A DNA stretch of 35,062 bases from Actinomycetales bacterium UBA1383 (GTDB lineage: Bacteria > Actinomycetota > Actinomycetes > Actinomycetales > Actinomycetaceae), in NCBI GenBank assembly GCA_002305415.1, contig DBQX01000113.1:1-35062 (forward strand), in the 5' to 3' direction. The translations under genes and the position numbers were made by a program. A model generated the notes under the pieces. It worked only from the letters and a program-made list of their open reading frames with translations, made no database searches and was not told where the DNA came from. This document shows, piece after piece, positions 16,208 to 23,601 of this stretch (the first letter of the stretch is position 1; every line of letters starts with the position of its first letter).

Positions 16208-17248
16208 ATGACCGTCCCCCTCCTCGCGCCCGCCATGCACGTCCCCGACGGCTTCCTCGACGTCCCGACGTCGATCGCCACCACCGCGGTCGCCCTCGGC
16301 GCCCTCGGCCTGTGCGTGCGCCGGGTGGAACGGGAGATCGCCGTCACCGGTCCCGCCCTGCCAGGCATGACCGCGGCGTTCATCTTCGCCGCGCAGATGG
16401 TGAACTTCCCGGTGGGCGCCGGCACCAGCGGACACCTGCTCGGCGGGACGCTCGCCGCCGCCCTCGTGGGGCCGTGGACCGCCGTCGTCTGCGTGTCGGT
16501 GGTCCTGATCGTCCAGGCACTCCTCTTCGCCGACGGCGGCCTCACCGCCCTCGGCACGAACGTGACACTCATGGCCCTGATCGGTGTCCTCGTCGGCTGG
16601 GCGATGATGCGGGGGCTCCTGCGGGTGCTGCCGCGGCGGTCCGCGAGCGCCGTCCCCGCCGCCGCCGCCGGCGCCCTCGTCTCCGTGCCCGTGGCCGCCC
16701 TCGCCTTCACCGGCCTCTACGCCATCGGCGGCGCGGTCGACGTCCCCCTCCCCACCCTCGCCCTGGCCATGACGGGGTGGCACGTGGTCATCGGCGTCGG
16801 CGAGGCGGTGATCACCGCGGCGGTCCTCTCCGCCGTGCTGGCCACCCGGCCGGACCTCGTCCACGCCGCCCGCGGCCTGCTTCCCGACCTCGCCCTCCGG
16901 GACGCGGCGGGCGCCGAGCGCCCGGTGGCGAGCGACGACGCCGCCCCCGCCGCCCCGGCGCGCCGCCCCCTCGTGACCGCCGGGCTGGTGACCCTGCTGG
17001 TTGCCGGCGTCGTCAGCCTCGCGGCGAGCGCACACCCGGACGGCCTCGAGTTCGTCGCGGGAGCCCTGGGCTTCGGTGACGCCGCACGGGACTCCCTCGC
17101 CGCCGCCGGACCCCTCGCGGACTACGCGGTGGCTGGCGTCGCGAACGCCTCCCTCGCCGGGGGACTGGCCGGTGTGGTCGGGGTGGCGGTCACGGCCGTG
17201 CTCGGGTTCGCGCTGCTCCGGGTAATGGCGCTGCGCCGGAACCGATGA
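16208..17248 (+). CDS. cbiM: Nickel/cobalt ECF transporter substrate component, CbiM-PDGLE fusion
   Basis: A 346-residue membrane protein. It contains the MHVPDGFLD signature of CbiM/NikM, whose Met-His pair forms the metal site, about seven hydrophobic segments, and a C-terminal PDGLE domain (HPDGLEFVAGALGFGD) that replaces the separate CbiN/NikN protein. It captures Ni2+ or Co2+ for the CbiQO module. Start choice is uncertain. ATG 16208 sits six bases after a -10 GACAAT and would be leaderless, adding nine residues (MTVPLLAPA) before the MH pair. ATG 16235 would expose MH at the N-terminus but has no ribosome site. In Salmonella CbiM a signal peptide is removed before MHI, so processing is an alternative. 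The stop overlaps cbiQ (ATGA). Confidence 0.9.
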   Translation: MTVPLLAPAMHVPDGFLDVPTSIATTAVALGALGLCVRRVEREIAVTGPALPGMTAAFIFAAQMVNFPVGAGTSGHLLGGTLAAALVGPWTAVVCVSVVLIVQALLFADGGLTALGTNVTLMALIGVLVGWAMMRGLLRVLPRRSASAVPAAAAGALVSVPVAALAFTGLYAIGGAVDVPLPTLALAMTGWHVVIGVGEAVITAAVLSAVLATRPDLVHAARGLLPDLALRDAAGAERPVASDDAAPAAPARRPLVTAGLVTLLVAGVVSLAASAHPDGLEFVAGALGFGDAARDSLAAAGPLADYAVAGVANASLAGGLAGVVGVAVTAVLGFALLRVMALRRNR

Positions 17249-17988
17249 GGGACGGGCTCCTCGTGCCGGGCGACAGCCCGGTGCACCGCCTCCCCGCGCA
17301 CACGAAGGTCGTGGCGCTCATCGCGTTCGCCCTGCTCGTGGTGGCGACCCCGGCGGGCGCGTGGCCGGCCTTCGCCGCGCACGCGGCATTGCTCGGGGCG
17401 GCCGTGCTCGCGGCCCGGGTGCCGTGGGGGGTGGTGGCGCGCCGCAGCCTCGTGGAGGTGCCGTTCGTGCTGTTCGCGCTGCTGCTCCCGTTCGTGGCCA
17501 CCGGGCCGCGCGTCATCCTCGGGCCCTTCGCGCTCTCGGAGGCGGGGCTCACGGGTGCGGGCACGCTGCTGGCGCGCGTGAGCCTCGGCGTCGTCGCCGC
17601 GATCCTGCTGGCGGCCACCACGGAGCCGCGCGCGCTGCTCGTGGGCCTGGAACGGCTGCGCCTGCCCGCCTCGCTGGTGGCGATCGCCGCGTTCATGGTG
17701 CGGTACCTCCACCTCCTGGTCGACGCCGCCCACCGCCAGCGCCTCGCCCGCGCGTGCCGGGGCGGGCGTGCCGGCGGCCTCGCCGCGGCCGCCGGAGGTA
17801 CCGCCACGCTGTTCCTGCGTGCCTATGAGCGGGGGGAACGCGTGCAGCAGGCCATGGTGGCGCGGGGCTACGCCGGGCGGATGCCGCTCGGGGACGACGT
17901 CGCGGCCCGCCCCGGGGAGTGGCTCCTCGCCGCCCTCCTGCCGCTCGGGGCGGCGCTGGTGCTCGCGGCGGCGCTGGGGGCGGGATGA
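17245..17988 (+). CDS. cbiQ: Nickel/cobalt ECF transporter T component CbiQ
   Basis: A 247-residue membrane protein of the energy-coupling T family. It begins near the membrane (GDSPVHRLPAHTKVVAL), has several hydrophobic segments, and carries the coupling-helix sequence AMVARGYAGRMPL with the Ala-Arg-Gly motif that contacts the ATPase. Its role is to link CbiM to CbiO. Stop-start overlaps of the ATGA type on both sides show tight translational coupling in the order cbiM, cbiQ, cbiO. Confidence 0.92.
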   Translation: MRDGLLVPGDSPVHRLPAHTKVVALIAFALLVVATPAGAWPAFAAHAALLGAAVLAARVPWGVVARRSLVEVPFVLFALLLPFVATGPRVILGPFALSEAGLTGAGTLLARVSLGVVAAILLAATTEPRALLVGLERLRLPASLVAIAAFMVRYLHLLVDAAHRQRLARACRGGRAGGLAAAAGGTATLFLRAYERGERVQQAMVARGYAGRMPLGDDVAARPGEWLLAALLPLGAALVLAAALGAG

Positions 17989-18749
17989 GGCCGCCCGCAG
18001 TCCAGGTGGAGGACCTCGCGTTCGCCTACCCGGACGGCACCCAGGTGCTGTACGGCGTCACCCTGGCGGTGGGCCGCGGCGAGCGGGTCGCGGTCCTGGG
18101 CCCCAACGGGGCTGGCAAGACGACCCTCGCCCTGCATCTCGTCGGCGCGCTCGGGGCCGTGGCGGGCGGCCGCGGGGCGGGCCGCATCCGGATCGACGGC
18201 GTGCCCGTCGAGCGACGTGCGCTCCCGGAGGTGCGGCGGCGGGTGGGGCTCGTCTTCCAGGACCCCGACGACCAGCTGTTCATGCCGACCGTCGCGGACG
18301 ACGTCGCCTTCGGGCCACGCAACCTCGGGCTCCGTGGCCCCGACCTCCGGGAGCGGGTGGCGGAGGCGCTGGACGCCGTCGGGATGGCCGCGCACGCCAC
18401 ACGTCCGCCGCACCACCTCTCGCTCGGCGAGCGCCGGCGCGTGGCGGTGGCGACCGTCCTGGCCATGCGACCGTCCGTGCTGGTCCTCGATGAACCCACC
18501 AGCAACCTCGACCCGGCCAGCCGGCGCGAGCTGGCGGACGTACTCGTCCGCCTGGACGTCACGATCCTGATGGTCACCCACGACCTGCCCTGGGCCCTGC
18601 AGCTCTGCCCCCGGGCGGTGGTCATGGACGCCGGCCGGGTGGTGGCCGACGGCCGCACCCGGGAGCTGCTCGCGGATCGGGAGCTCCTGGCAACGCACCG
18701 CCTCGAGCTTCCCTACGGCTTCGACCCGCTCTCCGTCCCGGGGGCGTGA
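17985..18749 (+). CDS. cbiO: Nickel/cobalt ECF transporter ATPase CbiO
   Basis: A 254-residue ABC ATPase with Walker A GPNGAGKTT, Q-loop FQDPDDQLF, signature LSLGERRRVAVA, Walker B VLVLDEPTSNLD and switch His in VTHDLPWAL. FQDPDDQLF is characteristic of ECF-type ATPases. ATG 17985 overlaps the cbiQ stop; an in-frame start further upstream lies in cbiQ and is rejected. It powers metal import at the cytoplasmic face. The gene ends 13 bp before a convergent hydrolase gene, with no visible terminator between. Confidence 0.93.
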   Translation: MRPPAVQVEDLAFAYPDGTQVLYGVTLAVGRGERVAVLGPNGAGKTTLALHLVGALGAVAGGRGAGRIRIDGVPVERRALPEVRRRVGLVFQDPDDQLFMPTVADDVAFGPRNLGLRGPDLRERVAEALDAVGMAAHATRPPHHLSLGERRRVAVATVLAMRPSVLVLDEPTSNLDPASRRELADVLVRLDVTILMVTHDLPWALQLCPRAVVMDAGRVVADGRTRELLADRELLATHRLELPYGFDPLSVPGA

Positions 18750-18762
18750 TCGGTCGCAGGCC

Positions 18763-19569
18763 TCAGCCGGCGGACGGGAGCGACGCGTTGACCCACGCGA
18801 CGGCGTCGTTGAGGACCTCGTCCTTGTTCGTCTCGTTGAAGATCTCGTGGCGTGCCCCGACGTACAGGCGGGACGCGGCGCCGGGACCCTTCAGTTCCTC
18901 CCACGTGGCCGCCGTCTCCTCGACGTTGACCAGCGGGTCCGCGGTGCCGTGCATCCACAGGACGGGGATGGTGAAGCGCCCGCCACCGGCGATGTCCGTG
19001 ATCAGCCGGTCCCACGCCTCCAGCGTGCGGCGCTTCCAGCTGCCGTGGTACACCAGCGGGTCGGCCACGTAGGCCTCGCCGACGGCGGGATCCCGGGAGA
19101 GTGCCGTGGCGTCGAGGGGATCGGTCGGGAGCTCGTCGAGGGACAGCAGGGCGCGGACCAGGCCACCGGAGATCACCGGGGCCGAGAGGACCGCACAGAC
19201 GAGCTCGTCGCCGTGCTTCTGGACGTAGCGCGCCGCGAGCATCCCGCCCATCGAGTGGCCGACGAGGACCAGCGGCACGTCCGGGTACTCGCGCCGGACG
19301 ACGTCGGACAGCGCGTGGAAGTCCTCGACGAGGCTCTCGGCGTCGGTCATCAGTACCCGCTCGCCGCCGGACAGTCCGTGGCCCCGGTGGTCCTGGCCGT
19401 ACACGGCGGCGCCGTCCGCGTTGAAGCGCGCCGCCACGTGGTCGTACCGGCCCATGTGCTCGCCGTAGCCATGGCACAGGAGCACCACGTACCGGGGGTC
19501 CGGGAGGTCCCACTTCCGGGCGACGATCGCGCCGTCGATGCCGGGGAAGAGATTGAAGGTCTGCGCCAT
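18763..19569 (-). CDS. Alpha/beta hydrolase, monoacylglycerol-lipase-like
   Basis: A 268-residue serine hydrolase. CHGYGEHMGRYDHVAARF is the hallmark of the monoglyceride lipase/lysophospholipase group. The nucleophile elbow is GHSMGG, the acid lies in WMHGTADPLV and the catalytic His in GARHEIFNE. There is no signal peptide, so it should act on cytoplasmic or membrane-associated monoacylglycerols. ATG 19569 is used because homology begins right after it. It lies 10 bp after the cytidylate-kinase-like gene on the same strand. A TAACGT seven bases before the ATG could be a -10 of a leaderless promoter but contains the upstream stop codon, so operon readthrough is equally likely. Confidence 0.88.
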   Translation of the reverse strand: MAQTFNLFPGIDGAIVARKWDLPDPRYVVLLCHGYGEHMGRYDHVAARFNADGAAVYGQDHRGHGLSGGERVLMTDAESLVEDFHALSDVVRREYPDVPLVLVGHSMGGMLAARYVQKHGDELVCAVLSAPVISGGLVRALLSLDELPTDPLDATALSRDPAVGEAYVADPLVYHGSWKRRTLEAWDRLITDIAGGGRFTIPVLWMHGTADPLVNVEETAATWEELKGPGAASRLYVGARHEIFNETNKDEVLNDAVAWVNASLPSAG

Positions 19570-19579
19570 GTGACCCACG

Positions 19580-20203
19580 TTACGGCCTCGCGCGTGCCAC
19601 GACCACGCGCACGGCCGCAACGATGATCTCCGCCCACATCTCGGGATCGCGGTGCCAGGTGTTGACCACGAGGTCGTAGTAGTCGTTCTCGAGCGGGTTC
19701 CAGTTGAAGGTGTCGATCGCGATCTGCGAACGCACCTCGTCCTCCCACTCGAGCCACTCCTTCGCCGTGCGTGCCGGGATGCCGAAGCGCTCCTCCGCCC
19801 GCGCGAGGCGGACCTCGCGCGGGGCGTCGAGCTTCACGTGGAGGGCACCCGGGCGGTCCCGGAGGATGATGGTGCCGACCCGGCCCATGATGACGCCGCC
19901 GCCGACGGCGTCCGCGCGGACCTCGGCGGTGACCTTCTCCGCCCAGCGCCGCTGCTCCTTGCGGACGCCCGGGAGGAGACGGTCGAAGGCCCGGGGCGCG
20001 TTGCCGGTGGCCCCGACCAGGAACCAGATGGCCGAGTCAGGCCCACCCGAATCCATCGCGGCCCAGATCTCCTCGGAGGTGAAGGCCTGCTGGTACGTCG
20101 GCACGCCGAGCCGCTCGGCGACCAGGGGCGCGATCTCCTCCATGCCGGAGCAGAAGGTCTGCCACATCGTGACGACCGGCGTCACAGGAGCCTGCTCGTC
20201 CAC
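19580..20203 (-). CDS. Cytidylate-kinase-like family protein with degenerate P-loop
   Basis: A 207-residue protein of the cytidylate-kinase-like (AAK6/Cytidylate_kin2) family. Typical parts are the middle GGGVIMGRVGTIILRDRPGA, LHVKLDAPREVRLARAEERF, and the C-terminal DYYDLVVNT. Relatives usually start with a glycine-rich loop such as GSGGREIA; here the corresponding segment reads CSGMEEIA, so nucleotide binding may be weakened or changed. GTG 20203 has AGGAGG eight bases upstream and is preferred to a GTG at 20224. The substrate is unknown for the family. It probably shares a transcript with the downstream lipase-like gene. Confidence 0.78.
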   Translation of the reverse strand: MDEQAPVTPVVTMWQTFCSGMEEIAPLVAERLGVPTYQQAFTSEEIWAAMDSGGPDSAIWFLVGATGNAPRAFDRLLPGVRKEQRRWAEKVTAEVRADAVGGGVIMGRVGTIILRDRPGALHVKLDAPREVRLARAEERFGIPARTAKEWLEWEDEVRSQIAIDTFNWNPLENDYYDLVVNTWHRDPEMWAEIIVAAVRVVVARARP

Positions 20204-20301
20204 CCCCAGGACCTCCTCGCCCACAGCGTGTGCGCCATCCTATCCGGAGGGCGGTCGCCGCGTGGGGTGCTCGACCTGCCGAGCGACCCCGATCCCGGTA
20301 C

Positions 20302-20321
20302 GGTGGGGGGTATCTCCCACC
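20302..20321. promoter_or_regulatory. Inverted repeat upstream of catalase
   Basis: GGTGGG (20302-20307) and CCCACC (20316-20321) are separated by 8 bases. The repeat lies about 60-80 bp before the catalase ATG and includes TATCT, which could be part of a -10. It may be an operator or a small hairpin. I do not recognise it as a known peroxide-regulator site. Confidence 0.3.
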
Positions 20322-20380
20322 CCGCTCCGGGCCGGTGTCTGGTCCTCTGAGCGGCCGCTTTCCACCTGACAGGAGACACC

Positions 20381-21946
20381 ATGACCTCGACCCCGATGCC
20401 CGAGCCGACCGTGCAGCCCACCGGCTCCACGATGGCGAACGGGGCGCCCGCCGCCTCCGACCGCAACTCGTTGTCCCTCTCACCGAACGGACCACTGCTG
20501 CTCCACGACGTGCACCTCGTGGACACCCTCGCGCACTTCAACCGCGAGAACGTTCCGGAGCGCCGCCCCCACGCCAAGGGCGCCGGAGCGTTCGGCGAGT
20601 TCGAGACGACGGCGGACGTCACCCGGTGGACCAGGGCCGCCCTGTTCCAGCCCGGCGTGAAGACCCGGATGCTGGCCCGCTTCTCCACCGTGGCCGGGGA
20701 GCTCGGCTCCCCCGACACCTGGCGCGACGTGCGGGGCTTCTCGCTGAAGTTCTACACCTCTGAGGGGAACTACGACCTGGTAGGGAACAACACCCCGGTC
20801 TTCTTCGTGCGTGACCCCATGAAGTTCGCACACTTCATCCGGTCGCAGAAGCGCCTGCCGGACTCGGGCCTGCGGGACAACACCATGCAGTGGGACTTCT
20901 GGACGCTCAACCCCGAGTCGGCCCACCAGGTCACCTACCTCATGGGCGACCGCGGCCTGCCGAAGACGTGGCGCCACATGAACGGCTACGGCTCCCACAC
21001 CTACATGTGGATCAACGCGGCCGGCGAGCGCTTCTGGGTGAAGTACCACTTCCACAGCCTGCAGGGCGTGGAGAACCTCACCGGCAGCGAGGCCGAGAAG
21101 ATCGCGGGGGCGGACGCGGACTTCCACCGCCGTGACCTGTTCAACGCCATCAAGGCCGGGGACTTCCCGCGGTGGCGGCTCTCCGTCCAGGTGATGCCGT
21201 ACGAGGACGCCAAGACGTACCGCTTCAACCCCTTCGACCTCACGAAGGTGTGGCCGCACGCGGACTACCCGTTGCACGAGGTGGGCGTCATGACGCTGAA
21301 CGAGAACCCGGTGAACTTCTTCGCCCAGATCGAGCAGGCCGCCTTCGCGCCCTCCAACACCGTGCCCGGCATCGGGTTCTCCCCGGACAAGATGCTGCTC
21401 GGCCGGGTGTTCGCCTATGCGGACGCCCATCGCGCCCGCATCGGCACCAACTTCGACCAGTTGCCCGTCAACCAGCCCGTCGTGGAGACGAACACCTACC
21501 ACGCGGACGGCGCCATGACCTACCACCACACCGGCGCCGCGGCCGTCTACGCCCCCAACAGCATGGGCCGGCCGTACGCGGACTTCGAGGGCCGGGTCGA
21601 CGACGGCTGGGAGGCCGACGGCGAGATGGTCCGGCAGGCGTACACCCTGCACGCCGAGGACGACGACTTCGGCCAGGCCGGCGCCCTCGTGCGCGACGTG
21701 TTCAGCCAGGAGGAGCGTGACCGCCTCGTGGACACCGTCTCCACGATCCTGTGCGACGGCGTCGTCGAGCCGGTCCTCGAGCGCGCCTTCTGGTACTGGA
21801 AGTCGATCGACCCCACGGTGGGCGCCGCCATCGAGGCGAGGGTCCGCGGGGGTGCGGACGGCCCCAACCCCGGTTTCCACACCGAGGAGGCCCGGTCCGA
21901 GGCAGCCGGTGCGATCGAACAGGAGAACACGCACGCGGAGGGCTGA
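20381..21946 (+). CDS. katA: Heme catalase, small-subunit type
   Basis: A 521-residue monofunctional catalase that decomposes hydrogen peroxide. The distal His64 lies in RRPHAKGAGAFGEFETT, the catalytic Asn is Asn137 in LVGNNTPVFFVRDP, and the proximal heme ligand is Tyr346 in RVFAYADAHRARIG. Length and motifs fit the clade of small-subunit catalases with NADPH-binding potential; the flavodoxin-like extension of large catalases is absent. An AGGAGA site precedes ATG 20381. The gene appears monocistronic, with the next gene 60 bp away behind its own leaderless-type promoter. The symbol is by family only. Confidence 0.95.
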   Translation: MTSTPMPEPTVQPTGSTMANGAPAASDRNSLSLSPNGPLLLHDVHLVDTLAHFNRENVPERRPHAKGAGAFGEFETTADVTRWTRAALFQPGVKTRMLARFSTVAGELGSPDTWRDVRGFSLKFYTSEGNYDLVGNNTPVFFVRDPMKFAHFIRSQKRLPDSGLRDNTMQWDFWTLNPESAHQVTYLMGDRGLPKTWRHMNGYGSHTYMWINAAGERFWVKYHFHSLQGVENLTGSEAEKIAGADADFHRRDLFNAIKAGDFPRWRLSVQVMPYEDAKTYRFNPFDLTKVWPHADYPLHEVGVMTLNENPVNFFAQIEQAAFAPSNTVPGIGFSPDKMLLGRVFAYADAHRARIGTNFDQLPVNQPVVETNTYHADGAMTYHHTGAAAVYAPNSMGRPYADFEGRVDDGWEADGEMVRQAYTLHAEDDDFGQAGALVRDVFSQEERDRLVDTVSTILCDGVVEPVLERAFWYWKSIDPTVGAAIEARVRGGADGPNPGFHTEEARSEAAGAIEQENTHAEG

Positions 21947-22006
21947 CGGCCTTCGCGCGAGGGGGAGCAAGCCGGCCCGCGCCCACCCTCCCGATACCCT
22001 GAACCC

Positions 22007-23026
22007 GTGAGCACCGCGAAGACGAATCTCCTCCTCGTGCTCACGGCCGCCATCTGGGGCTTCGCGTTCGCCGCCCAGCGGGAGGGTGCGCAGTACGTCG
22101 GCGCCTTCAGCTTCAACGCGGCCCGGTTCGCCCTCGGTGGCCTCTCGCTCCTCCCCGTCATCGCGATCCTGCGTGCCCGCACGACGACGCCGTTCCGCGC
22201 CCGTCATCCCTGGTGGGTGACCCCGGCGTGGGGTGGCGCCACCGGGCTGGTTCTGTTCACCGCCTCCACCCTGCAGCAGTTCGGCATCGAGACGACGACC
22301 GCCGGGAAGGCCAGCTTCATCACGGGCCTGTACATCGTGCTCGTGCCGATCCTGGGCATCGTCCTCGGTCACCGGACCAACGCCCGCACCTGGGCGGGGG
22401 TGGTGCTCGCGGTCACCGGGCTGTGGCTTCTCTCCTTCGTCCCGGGCTTCTCCCTGGTCGCCGGCGATGGCCTCGTGCTCATCGGGGCGTTCTTCTGGGC
22501 GATCCACATCCTCGTGATCGACCGCGCCAACCTGGACGTGGACTCCCTCCACCTCGCCGCCATCCAGTTCGGCACCTGCGCCGGGCTCAGCGCGATCGCG
22601 GCCGCCGCCACCGAAACGGCACCGTTCGCGGGGCTGGGCGACGCCGTCGTCCCCGTCCTCTACGCCGGCCTCCTGTCCGTGGGAGTGGCCTACACCCTGC
22701 AGGTGGTGGCGCAGCAGTGGGCCAAGCCGGCGCACGCGGCGCTCATCCTGAGCCTCGAGACGGTCTTCGGGGCGGTGGGCGGCGCGCTGGTGCTCGGCGA
22801 GACGATGACGGCGCGCGGGTACACCGGCAGCCTGCTGATCCTCGGTGGCATCACCGTCTCGCAACTGCCACGCAGGTCACGGGATCCTGAGGCGCCCGAC
22901 CCGCCGGCCGCCGGCCCGCGACCGGCGCTCAGGCGTGGCCCTTCCAGCCGGAGTCCCGCCCAGACGCGCGCTCCAGCAGCCCGCGCACGTAGCCGATCTG
23001 GCCCACGTGCTGGGTCACGTCGTTGA
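22007..23026 (+). CDS. EamA/DMT-family permease
   Basis: A 339-residue protein with ten hydrophobic segments arranged as two EamA repeats (TAAIWGFAFAAQREGAQYVG at the start of the first; ALILSLETVFGAVGGALVLG in the second). Such proteins export amino acids or other metabolites; the substrate is unknown. A -10 TACCCT (21995-22000) ends six bases before GTG 22007 and no ribosome site is visible, so the mRNA is probably leaderless. After the last membrane segment (LLILGGITVSQLP) an Arg/Pro-rich tail of about 50 residues continues into DNA that is antisense to the convergent DinB gene; the coding overlap is 98 bp (22929-23026). The tail is unlikely to be functional. Confidence 0.85.
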   Translation: MSTAKTNLLLVLTAAIWGFAFAAQREGAQYVGAFSFNAARFALGGLSLLPVIAILRARTTTPFRARHPWWVTPAWGGATGLVLFTASTLQQFGIETTTAGKASFITGLYIVLVPILGIVLGHRTNARTWAGVVLAVTGLWLLSFVPGFSLVAGDGLVLIGAFFWAIHILVIDRANLDVDSLHLAAIQFGTCAGLSAIAAAATETAPFAGLGDAVVPVLYAGLLSVGVAYTLQVVAQQWAKPAHAALILSLETVFGAVGGALVLGETMTARGYTGSLLILGGITVSQLPRRSRDPEAPDPPAAGPRPALRRGPSSRSPAQTRAPAARARSRSGPRAGSRR

Positions 23027-23471
23027 TCACGGAGACGATCCGCACGGCCACGGTGACCGGCGGGTCCCAGCGGCGGTCGACGACGCGGTCCCAGTCCTCG
23101 TCGCCAAGCGCCGAGACGATCTCAACGGTGCGGGCGTGCACGGCGCTGTAGTAGCCGGTGAGGAGCGCGGGGTCATCGAGGACGAACGCGCCGACGTCGT
23201 CCGGTCGCTGTCCGTAGCCGACCGAGCGGGGCGGGTAGGGGAGGCGGAAGCGGTCCCACCACCCGCGCGACGTCCAGAGCTGCTCGGTGCCGGCGACGCC
23301 GGAGAGGTGGTCGTCCTCCACGCGCGCCAGGTGCCAGGCGAGCCAGGCGATGGAGTTGGCGCCGGAGTCGGGGCGCCAGAGCAGGTCCTCCCGGGTGAGG
23401 CCCTCCAGTGCGACGGGCAGGAGTTCGTGGACGCGGCCGAACGCGTCCAGGACGATCGCGGTGGCGTGCAT
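22929..23471 (-). CDS. DinB/DUF664-family protein
   Basis: A 180-residue four-helix-bundle protein of the DinB superfamily, DUF664 type. SGANSIAWLAWHLARVEDDH and NDVTQHVGQIGYVRGL carry the His residues expected to bind a divalent metal. Actinobacterial relatives include mycothiol-dependent transferases, but DUF664 members are mostly uncharacterised, so thiol transferase activity is only a possibility. ATG 23471 begins the family homology; an in-frame GTG at 23486 would add five residues. The 3' end overlaps the convergent permease gene by 98 bp. Confidence 0.82.
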   Translation of the reverse strand: MHATAIVLDAFGRVHELLPVALEGLTREDLLWRPDSGANSIAWLAWHLARVEDDHLSGVAGTEQLWTSRGWWDRFRLPYPPRSVGYGQRPDDVGAFVLDDPALLTGYYSAVHARTVEIVSALGDEDWDRVVDRRWDPPVTVAVRIVSVINDVTQHVGQIGYVRGLLERASGRDSGWKGHA

Positions 23472-23506
23472 GCCGCCATCCTGCACCCGCGAAGGCGTTC
23501 CAGCAC

Positions 23507-23535
23507 TTCACACCCCACCTGAACCAGAGTAGAAT
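23507..23535 (+). promoter_or_regulatory. Near-consensus promoter of the secreted-protein gene
   Basis: A -35 TTCACA (23507-23512) and -10 TAGAAT (23530-23535) are 17 bases apart, each one base from the housekeeping-sigma consensus. It is the best promoter in the window. The expected start near 23542 gives a 5' leader of about 60 bases that contains the structured ribosome-binding site. Confidence 0.75.
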
Positions 23536-23550
23536 TCGCTTCGGACGCCA

Positions 23551-23599
23551 CTCCTCGACGGGCAGGGGGGATTTCCTTCTTCTACGAGGAGGTAGAAGA
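23551..23599 (+). promoter_or_regulatory. Structured leader sequestering the ribosome-binding site
   Basis: TCTTCTAC (23578-23585) and GTAGAAGA (23592-23599) form a perfect 8-bp hairpin whose 6-base loop GAGGAG carries most of the Shine-Dalgarno sequence, three bases before ATG 23602. Alternatively, CTCCTCG (23551-23557) is fully complementary to CGAGGAG (23585-23591) and would hide the site altogether. The two foldings exclude each other. A switch in translation is a hypothesis from these complementarities only. Confidence 0.45.
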
Positions 23600-23601
23600 C
23601 G

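Noticed and set aside
16164..16234. A cobalamin riboswitch before the CbiM transport operon.
   Set aside because: The gap to the start codon is only about 45-70 bases, too short for the aptamer, and lacks its conserved boxes; a Fur-type dyad is present instead.
20230..20380. A further small gene in the gap before catalase.
   Set aside because: Frames there are short or shadows of the catalase and kinase-like genes and have no family pattern; only a weak inverted repeat stands out.
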